Below, one piece after another: positions 8,464-17,631 of a stretch of DNA of 64,000 nucleotides. Every line of letters starts with the position of its first letter. Within the stretch, counting starts at the first letter, position 1. The notes beneath the pieces are model-generated. The model saw nothing but the letters and a program-made list of their open reading frames with translations, made no database searches and was not told the origin of the DNA. The translations under genes and the position numbers were made by a program. The stretch is from positions 1 to 64,000 of the forward strand of contig NZ_JAAXPG010000008.1 in NCBI RefSeq assembly GCF_012396365.1. The letters run 5' to 3'. The stretch comes from Nocardiopsis alborubida. GTDB lineage: Bacteria; Actinomycetota; Actinomycetes; Streptosporangiales; Streptosporangiaceae.

Positions 8464-9066
8464 ATGAGAACCCTCGCAGCGGGCGCCGCGGCGGGCCTGG
8501 CGGCCGTCCTGGCGCTCGCCCCCGCACCGGCCGCGGCCGACCACGAGCGGAACCCGACTGTCCGGGAGCTGCTGGAGCGGTGCGGTGAGGGCACCGACGT
8601 GTGCGAGTTCCACCCGTCCGGCCAGCCGGAGTACTTCCAGAACACCTCCGAGCCGGTCGGCTCACCGGTCTACAACTGCACCGACCACGAGCAGATGTCC
8701 ATGGTGCAGTGGTCCGAGACCACGGGCGAGACCAACAGCGTGAACCTGTCCATGACGGCGACGTTCGGGGCGGTCTTCAAGCAGAGCTTCAGCGTCTCCT
8801 ACGGCCACGAGTGGAGCTCGTCGCACACCCAGAGCCAGCGCACACAGGTCGTCGCCCAGCCGGGCGAGGTGGCCCGCGTGTACTACGGGCCCCGGATGCA
8901 GCGCGTCCACGGCACCTACGAGCTGCACTTCCCCGACCGCGAGTGGGGCCACTACGTCTGGTACGCGCCCTTCACCGCCGAGGGACCGGCGCAGGACCAG
9001 GGCAGCACCGTCACCCAGTCCACGCGGCCCATGACGGACGAGGAGCGCGCGGCCTACTGCGGCTGA
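8464..9066 (+). CDS. Secreted protein with aerolysin-like Ser/Thr-rich stretch, copy 2
   Basis: A 200-residue tandem paralogue of the preceding gene, with a signal peptide ending near AAA-DHE (residue 26), the same VRELLE(R/L)CG...[10 protein letters not shown] start and the same four Cys. The central Ser/Thr-rich stretch ([26 protein letters not shown]) has diverged. The segment [32 protein letters not shown] is retained, and 83 bases of it are identical in DNA to copy 1. A strong hairpin follows at 9083, so the three secreted genes probably end one transcript. Role unknown; pore-forming or surface-binding activity is a guess. Confidence 0.7.
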   Translation: MRTLAAGAAAGLAAVLALAPAPAAADHERNPTVRELLERCGEGTDVCEFHPSGQPEYFQNTSEPVGSPVYNCTDHEQMSMVQWSETTGETNSVNLSMTATFGAVFKQSFSVSYGHEWSSSHTQSQRTQVVAQPGEVARVYYGPRMQRVHGTYELHFPDREWGHYVWYAPFTAEGPAQDQGSTVTQSTRPMTDEERAAYCG

Positions 9067-9082
9067 GCGCGCCCGGCGGCGC

Positions 9083-9113
9083 GGCGCCGGTCCCCGCCAC
9101 GGGGACCGGCGCC
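9083..9113. terminator. Perfect 13-bp hairpin after the secreted genes
   Basis: GGCGCCGGTCCCC and GGGGACCGGCGCC pair around the five-base loop GCCAC, 17 bases after the last secreted gene and before the convergent reductase gene. It could act in both directions. Confidence 0.75.
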
Positions 9114-9196
9114 GTACGCGCACCCGGGCGTGCGCCTCGGGCCGCCACGGACGCGATCGGTCGAACGGGATTCTCGGGGACCACGGGCTCCCAGGC

Positions 9197-9892
9197 CTAC
9201 AGGCCGGTGATCCGGATGCCCGCGTGGGTCCTGTAGCGGCGGTTCACCGCGATGAGGTTGGCGGTCAGGGCCTCCACCTGGTGGGCGTTGCGCAGGCGGC
9301 CGCCGAAGACGCCGCGCACCCCCGGGATCCGCTCGGCCAGGGCGCGCACCACGTCGGTGGCCTCGCGGTCCTCGCCCAGCACCAGGACGTCGAGGTCCAC
9401 CTCCTCGACCTCGGGGTCCAGCAGCACCACCGCGGACACGTGGTGGAAGGCGGCCGTGACGCGGCTGTCGGGCAGCACCTCGGCGGCCTGCTGGGCGGCG
9501 CTGCCCTCGGCGACGTCGAGCGCGAAGGGGCCCTTCTTGTCGAAGCCGAGGGGGTTGACGCAGTCCACGACGATCTTGCCCGCCAGCGGACCGGCCAGCT
9601 GCTCCAGCAGCTCCCGGTGGCCGTCCCAGGGCACGGCGACGATGACGACGTCGCCCTCGGCCGCGGCCGAGGCGTTGTCCAGGCCGCGGACGTCGATCGG
9701 GGAGGCCTCGGCCTCCACCAGTCCCCGGGCGGCCTTCTCGGCGCGCTCGGCGCTGCGCGAGCCGAGGTGGACGGTGTGCCCCGCCAGGGCGAGGCGGCGG
9801 GCCAGGCCACGGCCCTGGTCTCCGGTCCCGCCCAGGACGGCGACGGACAACCCGGCGATGTCGGCGCCCGCGGGTGTGCTCTGTTCAGTCAT
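9197..9892 (-). CDS. npdG: F420H2:NADP+ oxidoreductase
   Basis: A 231-residue Rossmann protein of the NADPH-dependent F420 reductase family, which moves hydride between coenzyme F420 and NADP. The dinucleotide motif GGTGDQG is at 21-27. [21 protein letters not shown] and [16 protein letters not shown] follow, with the conserved [13 protein letters not shown] segment near 145. It is close to the family's normal length and probably recycles F420H2 for enzymes such as the LLM oxidoreductase at 5536. It converges on the secreted genes and reads toward the hairpin at 9083. Confidence 0.9.
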   Translation of the reverse strand: MTEQSTPAGADIAGLSVAVLGGTGDQGRGLARRLALAGHTVHLGSRSAERAEKAARGLVEAEASPIDVRGLDNASAAAEGDVVIVAVPWDGHRELLEQLAGPLAGKIVVDCVNPLGFDKKGPFALDVAEGSAAQQAAEVLPDSRVTAAFHHVSAVVLLDPEVEEVDLDVLVLGEDREATDVVRALAERIPGVRGVFGGRLRNAHQVEALTANLIAVNRRYRTHAGIRITGL

Positions 9893-9985
9893 GCGCCGAT
9901 CCTGTCAGAGGCGCCGGCGGGAGGCACCGCCCGGCTCCACCCGGCGCGGCACCGCGCGGTGGATCGGAGCGCGCGTGGGCGGGGG

Positions 9986-10186
9986 TCACCGCTCCTCCTC
10001 GTCGGCCTCGTCCCAGGCCTCGTTGCGCCGGGCCGCGATGGCCAGCGCGCTGGCGGCGGTGGCCTCGTCCGGGTAGGGGCCCATGCGCTCCTTGTTGGGG
10101 CAGCCGGGGCCGTGCTCCACCCGGTTGTGCCTGAGGCAGTACCACCACTCGTCGTCCAGCGGAGTGTCCTCTCTCACCGTTCTCAC
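9986..10186 (-). CDS. Small conserved actinobacterial protein with WWYC/GPGCP motif
   Basis: A 66-residue protein, [20 protein letters not shown] then [30 protein letters not shown], ending in an acidic tail. The WYC...H...GPGC spacing suggests metal binding or a compact fold. The GPYP(D)EATAASAL part resembles the short SPOR-like proteins found in actinobacteria, but the function is unknown. I chose the GTG at 10186. The frame continues upstream without a better start and with a biased composition, and a second GTG lies at 10177. It is divergent from map with a 144-base shared promoter gap. Confidence 0.65.
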   Translation of the reverse strand: MRTVREDTPLDDEWWYCLRHNRVEHGPGCPNKERMGPYPDEATAASALAIAARRNEAWDEADEEER

Positions 10187-10330
10187 CGTGACTCGCTTTC
10201 TACGGGACGCTGCCCGGGCGGGAACGTACTTCTCGGGGCACCTACCCAGGCCCGGGCGCTCCCTACACCCGTGGGGGGAAGGGCATCGTCCAGGACCGCG
10301 CGGCCGACCCACGAACTACAATCAGTGTCC

Positions 10331-11182
10331 ATGACTACTCCGCTGGTTCCTGGGCGAATCTCGCCACAACGTTCGGTTCCCTCCCACATCGTCCGCCCGG
10401 AGTACGTCGGACGGAAGCACCCCGTGGAGGGGGTCCTCGGCGACGTGCAGACCCCCGAGACCATCGAGCGGATGCGCGTGGTGGGACGGCTGGCGGCCCA
10501 GGCCCTGGAGGAGGTCGGCCGCAACGTCCGGCCCGGGGTGACCACGGACGAGCTGGACCGGATCGGCCACGAGTTCCTGCTGGACCACGGGGCCTACCCC
10601 AGCCCGCTGGGTTACAAGGGCTACCCCAAGTCGCTGTGCTCCTCTCTCAACGAGGTGATCTGCCACGGCATCCCCGACGACACCGTGGTCTCCGACGGCG
10701 ACATCGTCAACATCGACATCACCGCCTACCGGGACGGCGTGCACGGCGACACCAACGCCACGTTCCTGGCCGGGAACGTCTCGGAGGAGCACCGGCTGCT
10801 GGTCGAGCGGACCCGGGAGGCCATGACGCGCGCGATCAAGGCGTGCCGGCCGGGCCGCCAGATCAACGTGATCGGCCGGGTCATCGAGTCCTACGCCAAG
10901 CGCTTCGGCTACGGCGTGGTCCGCGACTTCACCGGGCACGGCGTGGGGCCGGAGTTCCACTCGGGCCTGGTGGTGCCGCACTACGACGACCCGCGCGCGG
11001 ACACCGTCATGGAGCCGGGGATGACCTTCACGATCGAACCGATGATCACTCTCGGCGGCGTGGAGTACGACATGTGGGACGACGGCTGGACGGCCGTGAC
11101 GGCCGACCGCAGGTGGACCGCCCAGTTCGAGCACACCCTGGTCATCACCGAGTCCGGCGCGGAGATCCTCACCCTGCCGTAG
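10331..11182 (+). CDS. map: Methionine aminopeptidase, type I
   Basis: Removes the initiator Met from nascent proteins. The 283-residue protein has all five metal ligands: Asp129 (VNIDI), Asp140 (HGDTNATF), His203 (TGHGVG), Glu236 (TIEPM) and Glu267 (QFEHT). Substrate-binding His112 is in the NEVICHGIP segment. An N-terminal extension of about 40 residues before TPETIERMR is typical of one actinobacterial MAP class. The ATG at 10331 gives the family length. The frame is open far upstream, but that stretch overlaps npdG antisense and is not coding. Confidence 0.95.
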   Translation: MTTPLVPGRISPQRSVPSHIVRPEYVGRKHPVEGVLGDVQTPETIERMRVVGRLAAQALEEVGRNVRPGVTTDELDRIGHEFLLDHGAYPSPLGYKGYPKSLCSSLNEVICHGIPDDTVVSDGDIVNIDITAYRDGVHGDTNATFLAGNVSEEHRLLVERTREAMTRAIKACRPGRQINVIGRVIESYAKRFGYGVVRDFTGHGVGPEFHSGLVVPHYDDPRADTVMEPGMTFTIEPMITLGGVEYDMWDDGWTAVTADRRWTAQFEHTLVITESGAEILTLP

Positions 11183-11192
11183 TCGCCGCCCC

Positions 11193-11252
11193 GGCCCCTC
11201 CCGTGCGCCCCCGGGCGGAACGCGGCGCCCGAGCCTGGCTACGGGAGGGGCC
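11193..11252. terminator. Long-range hairpin between map and the M55 peptidase gene
   Basis: GGCCCCTCCCGT (11193-11204) pairs perfectly with ACGGGAGGGGCC (11241-11252), with 36 bases between. It begins 11 bases after map and ends 15 bases before the next start, so it may attenuate read-through or mask the downstream ribosome-binding region. Confidence 0.45.
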
Positions 11253-11266
11253 CGAGGCGTAGGGTC

Positions 11267-12106
11267 GTGCGGGTGAAGATCCTCATCTCCGCCGACATGG
11301 AGGGCGCCACGGGCGTCACCTGGCCCGCCGACGTCGAGCCCGGCACCGAGCAGTGGCAGCGCTGCCGCGCGATGTTCACCAGCGACGTCAACGCCGCCGT
11401 CGAGGGCCTGCTCGAAGGCGGCGCCACCGAGGTGCTGGTCAACGAGGCGCACGCGACCATGCGCAACCTCCTGTTGGAGGAGCTCAACACCGACGCCACG
11501 ATGATCACCGGACGGCACAAGGAGCTGTCCATGGTCGAGGGCGTGCAGTCCGGCGACTGCGACGGCGTGGTGTTCCTCGGCTACCACTGCGGCGCCGGTG
11601 ACGAGGGCGTGCTGGCGCACACCTACCTGCCCAACGCGGTGACCGGCGTGTGGCTGGACGGCGAGCCCGCCAGCGAGGGCTGCCTCAACGCCGCGGTGGT
11701 CGCCGAGTACGGCACACCGGTCATCCTGGTCACGGGGGACGACCGCGCCTGTGAGGACGCCGCCACCTACGCCCCGTTCGCACGGACGGTCGCGGTCAAG
11801 GAGCACGTCAGCCGGTACGCGGCCCGCTGCCGCCCCCCGGCCGCGACCGCGCGGGACATCCGGGCCGGGGCACGCGCCGCCATGACCCTGGCCGGGCGTC
11901 TGGAGCCGGTCGGGCCCGAACCCAGGGCCGTGGAGGTGGAGGTCGACTCCGCGCAGCTGGCCCAGGCCGCCGCCGTCGTCCCCGGCGTCACGCGCACGGG
12001 GGTGCGGCGCGTCCGGTACGTCTCCCCGGACTCCTACGAGATGATCCGCTGCTTCAAGGCGGTCACCACGCTCATCTCCAACGCCATGGAGGAGCGCTAC
12101 GGCTGA
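11267..12106 (+). CDS. M55-family D-aminopeptidase (DppA-like)
   Basis: A 279-residue zinc peptidase of family M55, the group that removes N-terminal D-Ala from peptides released by wall turnover. The signature ISADMEGATG is at 7-16, and the candidate zinc ligands are Asp10, Glu12, His62 (NEAH), His107 (GYHCGAGD) and Glu137. The start is a GTG at 11267, with a second in-frame GTG at 11273 almost as likely. It is followed by M20 and S66 peptidase genes on the same strand, so a peptide or muropeptide recycling role is plausible. Confidence 0.88.
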   Translation: MRVKILISADMEGATGVTWPADVEPGTEQWQRCRAMFTSDVNAAVEGLLEGGATEVLVNEAHATMRNLLLEELNTDATMITGRHKELSMVEGVQSGDCDGVVFLGYHCGAGDEGVLAHTYLPNAVTGVWLDGEPASEGCLNAAVVAEYGTPVILVTGDDRACEDAATYAPFARTVAVKEHVSRYAARCRPPAATARDIRAGARAAMTLAGRLEPVGPEPRAVEVEVDSAQLAQAAAVVPGVTRTGVRRVRYVSPDSYEMIRCFKAVTTLISNAMEERYG

Positions 12107-12256
12107 GACCGGGTCCGGGGCCGCGGGGGCCACCGCCCGCGAATGCCGGAGCGCGGCGGGCGGGGCTGGTAGAACTGTGCCGGGGAGCACTTCGTCACCA
12201 CTGGCCGCCAGGGGTCTCCCCCGTTACTGACACCTCAGCGAAAGCGAGGCGCGCCC

Positions 12257-13663
12257 GTGGGCCACATCGCCACTTCCTTCCCGGAGAGAACCGACGGCTT
12301 CCCCGAGAGGGCCGACGGCCTCGCGGCGGCCGGGGAGGACGCCGTCCACCTCGCCCGCGGCCTCGTCCGCCGCGACTCCACCAACCACGGGGGCGGCCGG
12401 GGCGACGAGCGCGAGGCCGCCGAGTACGTCGCCGAGGCCCTGGGCGACGCCGGGCTGGACCCCCTGCTGCTGGAGTCGGCCCCCCGGCGCGCGAACGTGG
12501 TCGCGCGCGTTCCCGGCACCGACCCCTCGGCCCCGGCGCTGCTGGTGCACGGCCACCTGGACGTGGTGCCCGCCGACGCCGCCGACTGGACGCTGCCCCC
12601 CTTCGCCGGGGAGGTCGCCGACTGCCCCGTCACCGGCGTGCCCGCGCTGTGGGGGCGCGGCGCGGTGGACATGAAGAACACCATCGCCACGGTCACCGCC
12701 GTCGTGCGCCACTGGGCGCGCCACGGACTGCGGCCCCGGCGCGACATCGTGCTGGCCTTCGTCGCCGACGAGGAGGACAGCGCCGCCTACGGCGCCGACT
12801 ACCTGGTCCGCGAGCACGCCGAGCTGTTCGAGGGCTGTACCACCGCGATCGGTGAGGGCGGCGGGGAGACCATCCACGCCCGCACGGCCTCCGGGGAGCC
12901 GGTGCGCCTGTACCCGGTGGGCGCGGCCGAGCGCGGCAGCGCCTGGCTGTCCCTGCGTGCCCAGGGGACGGCCGGGCACGGTTCCCGGCCGCCGCGCGAC
13001 AACGCGGTCGGCGCCCTGGCCGCGGCCCTGGCCCGGATCGACGGGTACGAGTGGCCGCTGCACCTGACCCCCGTCACGCGGGCGGCGATCGACGCGATCG
13101 CCGAGGCCCTGGAGGTGGAGCGCCTCCCCGGTGACACGGCGACCGCGGAGGCGGTGGACGCCCTGGTCGCCAGACTGGGGACGGCCGCCCCGCTGATCGG
13201 CCCGACCACGCGCAACAGCGCCACGCCCACGATGCTCTCCGCCGGGTACAAGGTGAACGTGGTGCCCGGGGAGGCCACGGCGGGTGTGGACGGCCGGGTG
13301 CTGCCCGGCGCGGAGGAGCAGTTCGCCGCGGCCATGGAGGAGCTCACCGGCGACCGGGTGACCTGGGAGTACGCGCACGGTTCGCCTCCGGTGACCGCGC
13401 CCGTGGACTCCCCCGCGTTCGCGGAGCTGCGCGAGGCCCTGCTGCTGCACGACCCGGGGGCCCACGTGGTGCCGGTGTGCCTGTCGGGGGGCACCGACGC
13501 CAAGGTGTTCTCCCGGCTGGGCATCGACTGCTACGGCTTCTCCCCCCTGGCCCAGCCCGAGGGCCTGGACTACTCGGGCCTGCTGCACGGTGTGGACGAG
13601 CGGGTGCCGCTGGAGGGGCTGCACTTCGGCGTGCGCGCGCTGGACACGTTCCTGCGCGCCTGA
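12257..13663 (+). CDS. M20-family zinc peptidase/deacylase
   Basis: A 468-residue M20 metallopeptidase related to ArgE/DapE-type deacylases and carboxypeptidases. Metal-site motifs are HGHLD (His100, Asp102), GRGAVDMK (Asp138) and the catalytic/ligand pair Glu172-Glu173 in DEEDSAAYG, with the terminal ligand in LHGVDERVPLEGL. The dimerisation domain lies around residues 220-340. M20 substrates cannot be predicted from these motifs. The GTG start at 12257 has weak purine-rich upstream sequence. Its neighbours are other peptidases. Confidence 0.85.
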   Translation: MGHIATSFPERTDGFPERADGLAAAGEDAVHLARGLVRRDSTNHGGGRGDEREAAEYVAEALGDAGLDPLLLESAPRRANVVARVPGTDPSAPALLVHGHLDVVPADAADWTLPPFAGEVADCPVTGVPALWGRGAVDMKNTIATVTAVVRHWARHGLRPRRDIVLAFVADEEDSAAYGADYLVREHAELFEGCTTAIGEGGGETIHARTASGEPVRLYPVGAAERGSAWLSLRAQGTAGHGSRPPRDNAVGALAAALARIDGYEWPLHLTPVTRAAIDAIAEALEVERLPGDTATAEAVDALVARLGTAAPLIGPTTRNSATPTMLSAGYKVNVVPGEATAGVDGRVLPGAEEQFAAAMEELTGDRVTWEYAHGSPPVTAPVDSPAFAELREALLLHDPGAHVVPVCLSGGTDAKVFSRLGIDCYGFSPLAQPEGLDYSGLLHGVDERVPLEGLHFGVRALDTFLRA

Positions 13664-13666
13664 GCT

Positions 13667-13684
13667 GCCGATCCCCTGATCGGC
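13667..13684. terminator. Short hairpin after the M20 gene
   Basis: GCCGATC-CCCT-GATCGGC, immediately after the M20 stop codon and followed by TTGGGAGG. A weak intrinsic-terminator candidate. Confidence 0.4.
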
Positions 13685-13851
13685 TTGGGAGGCTGGTGTC
13701 TTCGGGGTTCCGGAGGCCGGGCCCCGCGGCCGGGCGGGACCGGGAACGCGGTCGGCGCGGCGGCCGGAGTGTCCGAGCACTGGTGGTGGGGAGAGGCGTC
13801 GCGGCCGGTGACGCGCACGAGCGAGGGAGAGGGCCGAGGGTGGGAGAGGCG

Positions 13852-14829
13852 ATGACCGAGGTGGCGGACACGGCGGCACGGGTCCCGGACGCGCGGGGTG
13901 TGCGCGCGCTGGTCCGACCGCCGCGCCTGCGGGAGGGCGACCGGGTGCGCCTGGTCGCTCCGTGCAGCCCGGTTCCCGCGGAGCGGCTGGAGGCCGCGGT
14001 GGGGACGCTGCGCGGCTGGGGGCTGGAGGTGGAGCTGGCCCCGCACGTGCGCGAGCGCCACCCGCGGCTGCCCTACCTGGCCGGTGCGGACGCCACGCGG
14101 GCCGCCGACCTCCAGGAGGCCTGGTGCGACCCGGACGTGGACGCGGTGCTGTGCGTGCGCGGCGGCGACGGCGCGCACCGGACGGTGGACCTGCTGGACT
14201 TCGACGCGATGCGCCGGGCCGAGCCCAAGGCGCTGGTCGGGTTCAGCGACGTCACGGCGCTGCACGAGGCGTTCGCGGTGGAGCTGGGCGTGGCCACGGT
14301 GCACGGGCCCGTGGTCGGCACGGGGTACTTCGTGGGTGATCCGGCGGCCCAGGAGGAGCTGCGCGCCACCCTGTTCGAGCCCGAGCGGCGGACCGTGCTG
14401 ACCTCGCCGGGCGCGCACGCGCTGGTGCCGGGGCGGGCCGAGGGGGTGACCTTCGGCGGGAACCTGAGCCTGCTCAACGACTGTCTGGCCACGCCGCACA
14501 GCCGTCTGTCGGCCTCCGGCGGCATCCTGCTGCTGGAGGACGTCGGCGAGGACGTGGCGCGGCTCGACCGGATGCTCACGCACCTGCTGCGCACGGGGTG
14601 GGCGGCCGGGGTGGCCGGGGTGGCCCTGGGCACGTGGACGGACTGCCCGCCGGGGCCGGAGGTGGTCGCCGAGCTGATGCGCGACCGGCTGGAACCGCTG
14701 GGGGTGCCGGTGCTGTGGGGGCTGGAGTTCGGGCACTGCGCGGCCCAGCTCACGATTCCGCTGGGGGTGCCCGCCCTGCTCGACGCGGACGGCGGCCGCC
14801 TGGAGCTGGCCGTCCCGGGGCTGGCCTAG
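13852..14829 (+). CDS. S66-family LD-carboxypeptidase
   Basis: A 325-residue serine peptidase of family S66, which trims the terminal D-Ala from murein tetrapeptides in the cytoplasm, or acts in microcin-C-type self-resistance in the MccF branch. The catalytic triad is visible: Ser132 in GFSD, Glu229 in LLLEDVGE and His295 in EFGHCAAQ. The nucleophile elbow CVRGGDGAHR precedes it. The ATG at 13852 follows GGGAGAGG. It fits the neighbouring M55 and M20 genes as part of a cell-wall peptide recycling group, though each has its own gap. Confidence 0.88.
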   Translation: MTEVADTAARVPDARGVRALVRPPRLREGDRVRLVAPCSPVPAERLEAAVGTLRGWGLEVELAPHVRERHPRLPYLAGADATRAADLQEAWCDPDVDAVLCVRGGDGAHRTVDLLDFDAMRRAEPKALVGFSDVTALHEAFAVELGVATVHGPVVGTGYFVGDPAAQEELRATLFEPERRTVLTSPGAHALVPGRAEGVTFGGNLSLLNDCLATPHSRLSASGGILLLEDVGEDVARLDRMLTHLLRTGWAAGVAGVALGTWTDCPPGPEVVAELMRDRLEPLGVPVLWGLEFGHCAAQLTIPLGVPALLDADGGRLELAVPGLA

Positions 14830-15049
14830 GCACCCCGCCCGAGCGCGGGGGTGGGGGCGCGCCCCGCTTCGCCCCGTCCAGGCGGCCTCCGACCCGTCTC
14901 GCGGCGGTTCTGTGCCCGGCGGGCCCGGACATCGGGTGGGGGGAGGGCGTCTCGGCGTCGGACCCCGGGTTCCCGGCGGCCGTCCGCGCACGGAACGGCA
15001 TCGCCGGTATTGGTATACCGATCCGACGTCGTGGCGTTAGACTCGACGC

Positions 15050-15337
15050 ATGGTGCGTGAACCGCTGACCGCAGACCAGATCGAGCGCGGGCGCCTCCTG
15101 GGCGGTCTGCTCCGGCAGGCCCGCGCGGAGCGCACGATGGTCGACGTCGCGCGCGAGGCCCGGATCTCGGTCGAGACCCTGCGCAAGATCGAGGGCGGGC
15201 GCATCCCCACCCCCACGTTCTTCACGGTCGCGGCGATCGCCGCCGCGCTCGGCCTGTCCCTGGACGACCTCCTGCGCGGGGTGGACGCCGCCGCGACCGC
15301 GGCCCAGGACCCCGCGACCGCCTCCCTGGCCGTCTGA
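15050..15337 (+). CDS. Small XRE-family transcriptional regulator
   Basis: A 95-residue DNA-binding protein, nearly all one HTH_XRE domain (about 17-78: LLGGLLRQARAERTMVDVAREARISVETLRKIE). An Ala-rich tail follows. Targets are unknown. The promoter side contains a relatively AT-rich GGTATTGGTATACC stretch at 15005-15018 that is nearly palindromic and could be its own operator. The acyl-CoA oxidase gene follows after 119 bases on the same strand. Confidence 0.8.
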   Translation: MVREPLTADQIERGRLLGGLLRQARAERTMVDVAREARISVETLRKIEGGRIPTPTFFTVAAIAAALGLSLDDLLRGVDAAATAAQDPATASLAV

Positions 15338-15456
15338 CTCCCCACCCGCCCCCTAACGTTGGTCGTGTACCCGCGAGTACGGGTCCGTGCGCGACCCGCC
15401 CCTTCCGGCGGCGGGCACGGACCGGGCCGCGCCAGCGAGGACCACAGGGGGAGCAC

Positions 15457-17427
15457 ATGAACGAACAGGCGCTGAGGGTGGACGAGGCCGAGCTGCGCGG
15501 CCTCCTCGACGGTCGCTGGGCCCACGTGCGCGAGCACATGCGCGACGCCCTGCGGGGAGACCTGTACGCCCCCGTGTACGGACTGTCGGTGGAGGAGCAC
15601 CGCGCCCGCACGCTCACCCAGCTCAAGGCCCTGGCCGAGACCGACCTGCCCGCCTACGGCTTCCCCGCCTCGGTGGGCGGCCGCGACGACGTGGGCGCGT
15701 CCGTGGTCGGCTTCGAGATGCTGGTCAACGACCTGTCGCTCATGGTGAAGATGGGTGTGCAGTGGGGGCTGTTCGGCGGGGCGATCAGCGCCCTGGGCAC
15801 CGAGGCCCACCACGCCGAGTACCTGCCCGGCACGATGTCGATGGAGCTGCCCGGCTGCTTCGCGATGACCGAGACCGGCCACGGGTCGGACGTGCAGAGC
15901 CTGCGCACCACGGCCGTCTACGACCCCGACACCGAGGAGTTCGTGGTCCACACGCCCGACGAGGCGGCGCGCAAGGACTACATCGGCAACGCGGCCCGCG
16001 ACGGCCACCTGGCGGTGGTGTTCGCCCAGCTGAGCACCGGCGGCGAGGAGCACGGCGTGCACGCCCTGGTGGTCCCGATCCGGGACGGGCGGGGCAGGCC
16101 GATGCCGGGCGTGCGCATCGGGGACTGCGGCCCCAAGGCCGGGCTCAACGGCGTGGACAACGGGCGGCTGGAGTTCGACCGCGTGCGGGTGCCGCGCACC
16201 AACCTGCTCAACCGGTACGGGGACGTGGCCGCCGACGGCACCTACTCCAGCCCCATCGAGAGCAAGGGCCGACGCTTCTTCACCATGCTCGGAACGCTGG
16301 TCCGTGGCCGGATCAGCGTGGCGGGCGGCGCGGGGAGCGCCGCCAAGGCCGCGCTGACCATCGCGGTGCGCTACGGCGACACCCGCCGCCAGTTCACCCG
16401 GCCCGACGGCGAGGGGCGGCCCGAGCGGGAGGTGCGCGTCCTGGACTACCTGGCGCACCAGCGCAAGCTGCTGCCCGCCCTGGCCCGCACCTACGCGCTG
16501 CACTTCGCGCAGGAGGAGCTGGTCACCCGGCTGCACGAGCTGTCCCGCTCGCCCGAGCGCGACGAGCACGCCCAGCGCGAACTGGAGTCGCGGGCGGCCG
16601 GGCTCAAGGCGGTGGCCACCTGGCACGCCAGCGAGGCCATCCAGACCTGCCGGGAGGCGTGCGGCGGCGCCGGTTACCTGTCCGAGAACCGGATTCCGCA
16701 GCTCAAGGCCGACTCCGACATCTTCACCACGTTCGAGGGCGACAACACGGTCCTGCTCCAGCAGCTCACCAAGGGCCTGCTGACCAACTTCAAGGACTCG
16801 TTCGGCGACCTGGACCAGCTGGGGCTGGCCCGGTTCATGGCGGGCAAGGTCTTCGAGACCGTCATCGAGCGCACCGCCGCGATCCCGCTGATCGAGCGGC
16901 TCGTCGCGGCCGCCCCGGGGCGCGGCGAGGAGGCCAGCCTGTACAACCGGGGCTGGCAGCTGGAGCTGCTGGAGGACCGCGAGAAGCACGTCATCGAGGG
17001 CCTGGCCGCGCGGCTGCGCAGGTCCGGCAGGAACGGCGACGACGCCTTCGACGTGTTCAACCGCGCCCAGGACCACGTGCTCACCGCGGGCCGCGCGCAC
17101 ATGGACCGGGTGGTGCTGGAGGCGTTCGTGGCGGGGATCGACCGCTGCGGGGACACCTCGACCGCCAAGCTGCTCAACCGGCTGTGCGACCTGTACGTGA
17201 TGTCGGTGGTCGAGGAGAACCGCGCGTGGTTCCTGGAGCACGAGCGGCTCTCCACCTCGCGGGCCAAGGCGGTCACCCAGGCGGTGAACGACCTGTGCCG
17301 GGGCCTGCGCCCCTACGCCGTGCAGCTGGTGAACGCGTTCGGCCTGCGCGACGAGTGGCTGGCCGCGCCGATCGCTCTGGGGAGCGAGCACGCCCGTCAG
17401 GGCGACCCGGTCCCCGGGCGCGGCTGA
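15457..17427 (+). CDS. Acyl-CoA oxidase
   Basis: A 656-residue FAD enzyme of the acyl-CoA oxidase branch. It would convert acyl-CoA to trans-2-enoyl-CoA with O2, producing H2O2, in fatty-acid breakdown. Markers are CFAMTETGHGSDVQSL near 145 (FAD-binding loop), the two C-terminal helical domains, ACGGAGYLSENRIPQLKADSD near 405 and TFEGDNTVLLQQ near 430. The length matches acyl-CoA oxidases (about 650) and not acyl-CoA dehydrogenases (about 390). The ATG has GGGGGAG five bases upstream. No other beta-oxidation gene is adjacent. Confidence 0.9.
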   Translation: MNEQALRVDEAELRGLLDGRWAHVREHMRDALRGDLYAPVYGLSVEEHRARTLTQLKALAETDLPAYGFPASVGGRDDVGASVVGFEMLVNDLSLMVKMGVQWGLFGGAISALGTEAHHAEYLPGTMSMELPGCFAMTETGHGSDVQSLRTTAVYDPDTEEFVVHTPDEAARKDYIGNAARDGHLAVVFAQLSTGGEEHGVHALVVPIRDGRGRPMPGVRIGDCGPKAGLNGVDNGRLEFDRVRVPRTNLLNRYGDVAADGTYSSPIESKGRRFFTMLGTLVRGRISVAGGAGSAAKAALTIAVRYGDTRRQFTRPDGEGRPEREVRVLDYLAHQRKLLPALARTYALHFAQEELVTRLHELSRSPERDEHAQRELESRAAGLKAVATWHASEAIQTCREACGGAGYLSENRIPQLKADSDIFTTFEGDNTVLLQQLTKGLLTNFKDSFGDLDQLGLARFMAGKVFETVIERTAAIPLIERLVAAAPGRGEEASLYNRGWQLELLEDREKHVIEGLAARLRRSGRNGDDAFDVFNRAQDHVLTAGRAHMDRVVLEAFVAGIDRCGDTSTAKLLNRLCDLYVMSVVEENRAWFLEHERLSTSRAKAVTQAVNDLCRGLRPYAVQLVNAFGLRDEWLAAPIALGSEHARQGDPVPGRG

Positions 17428-17447
17428 GACCCGCCGTCGCGCCGCCG

Positions 17448-17486
17448 CTCCTCCCCGTGCCGGGCCCGTCCGTGCGCGGGGAGGAG
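17448..17486. terminator. Hairpin after acyl-CoA oxidase
   Basis: CTCCTCCCCG (17448-17457) pairs with CGGGGAGGAG (17477-17486) around a 19-base loop, 21 bases after the stop. Tandem GCAGCACGGG-like repeats follow at about 17501-17530. Confidence 0.55.
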
Positions 17487-17563
17487 GCGCGGGACGCGGG
17501 GCAGCACGGAGCAGCACGGGGCAGCACGGGGCACAGGACGGCGCGGGCGCGCGGGAGATATGC

Positions 17564-17579
17564 TAGTCAAAGTTGAATA
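17564..17579. promoter_or_regulatory. PadR-type operator upstream of padR
   Basis: TAGTCAA-AG-TTGAATA, one of four copies of the palindrome TAGTCAA-N2-TTGACTA in this locus. It lies 52 bases upstream of the chosen PadR start, where it could mediate autoregulation. Confidence 0.7.
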
Positions 17580-17631
17580 GCGCGGACCGTCGAACAGAAC
17601 GGACCCCGCGCCGGTGAGATGGGGGGTGTGG

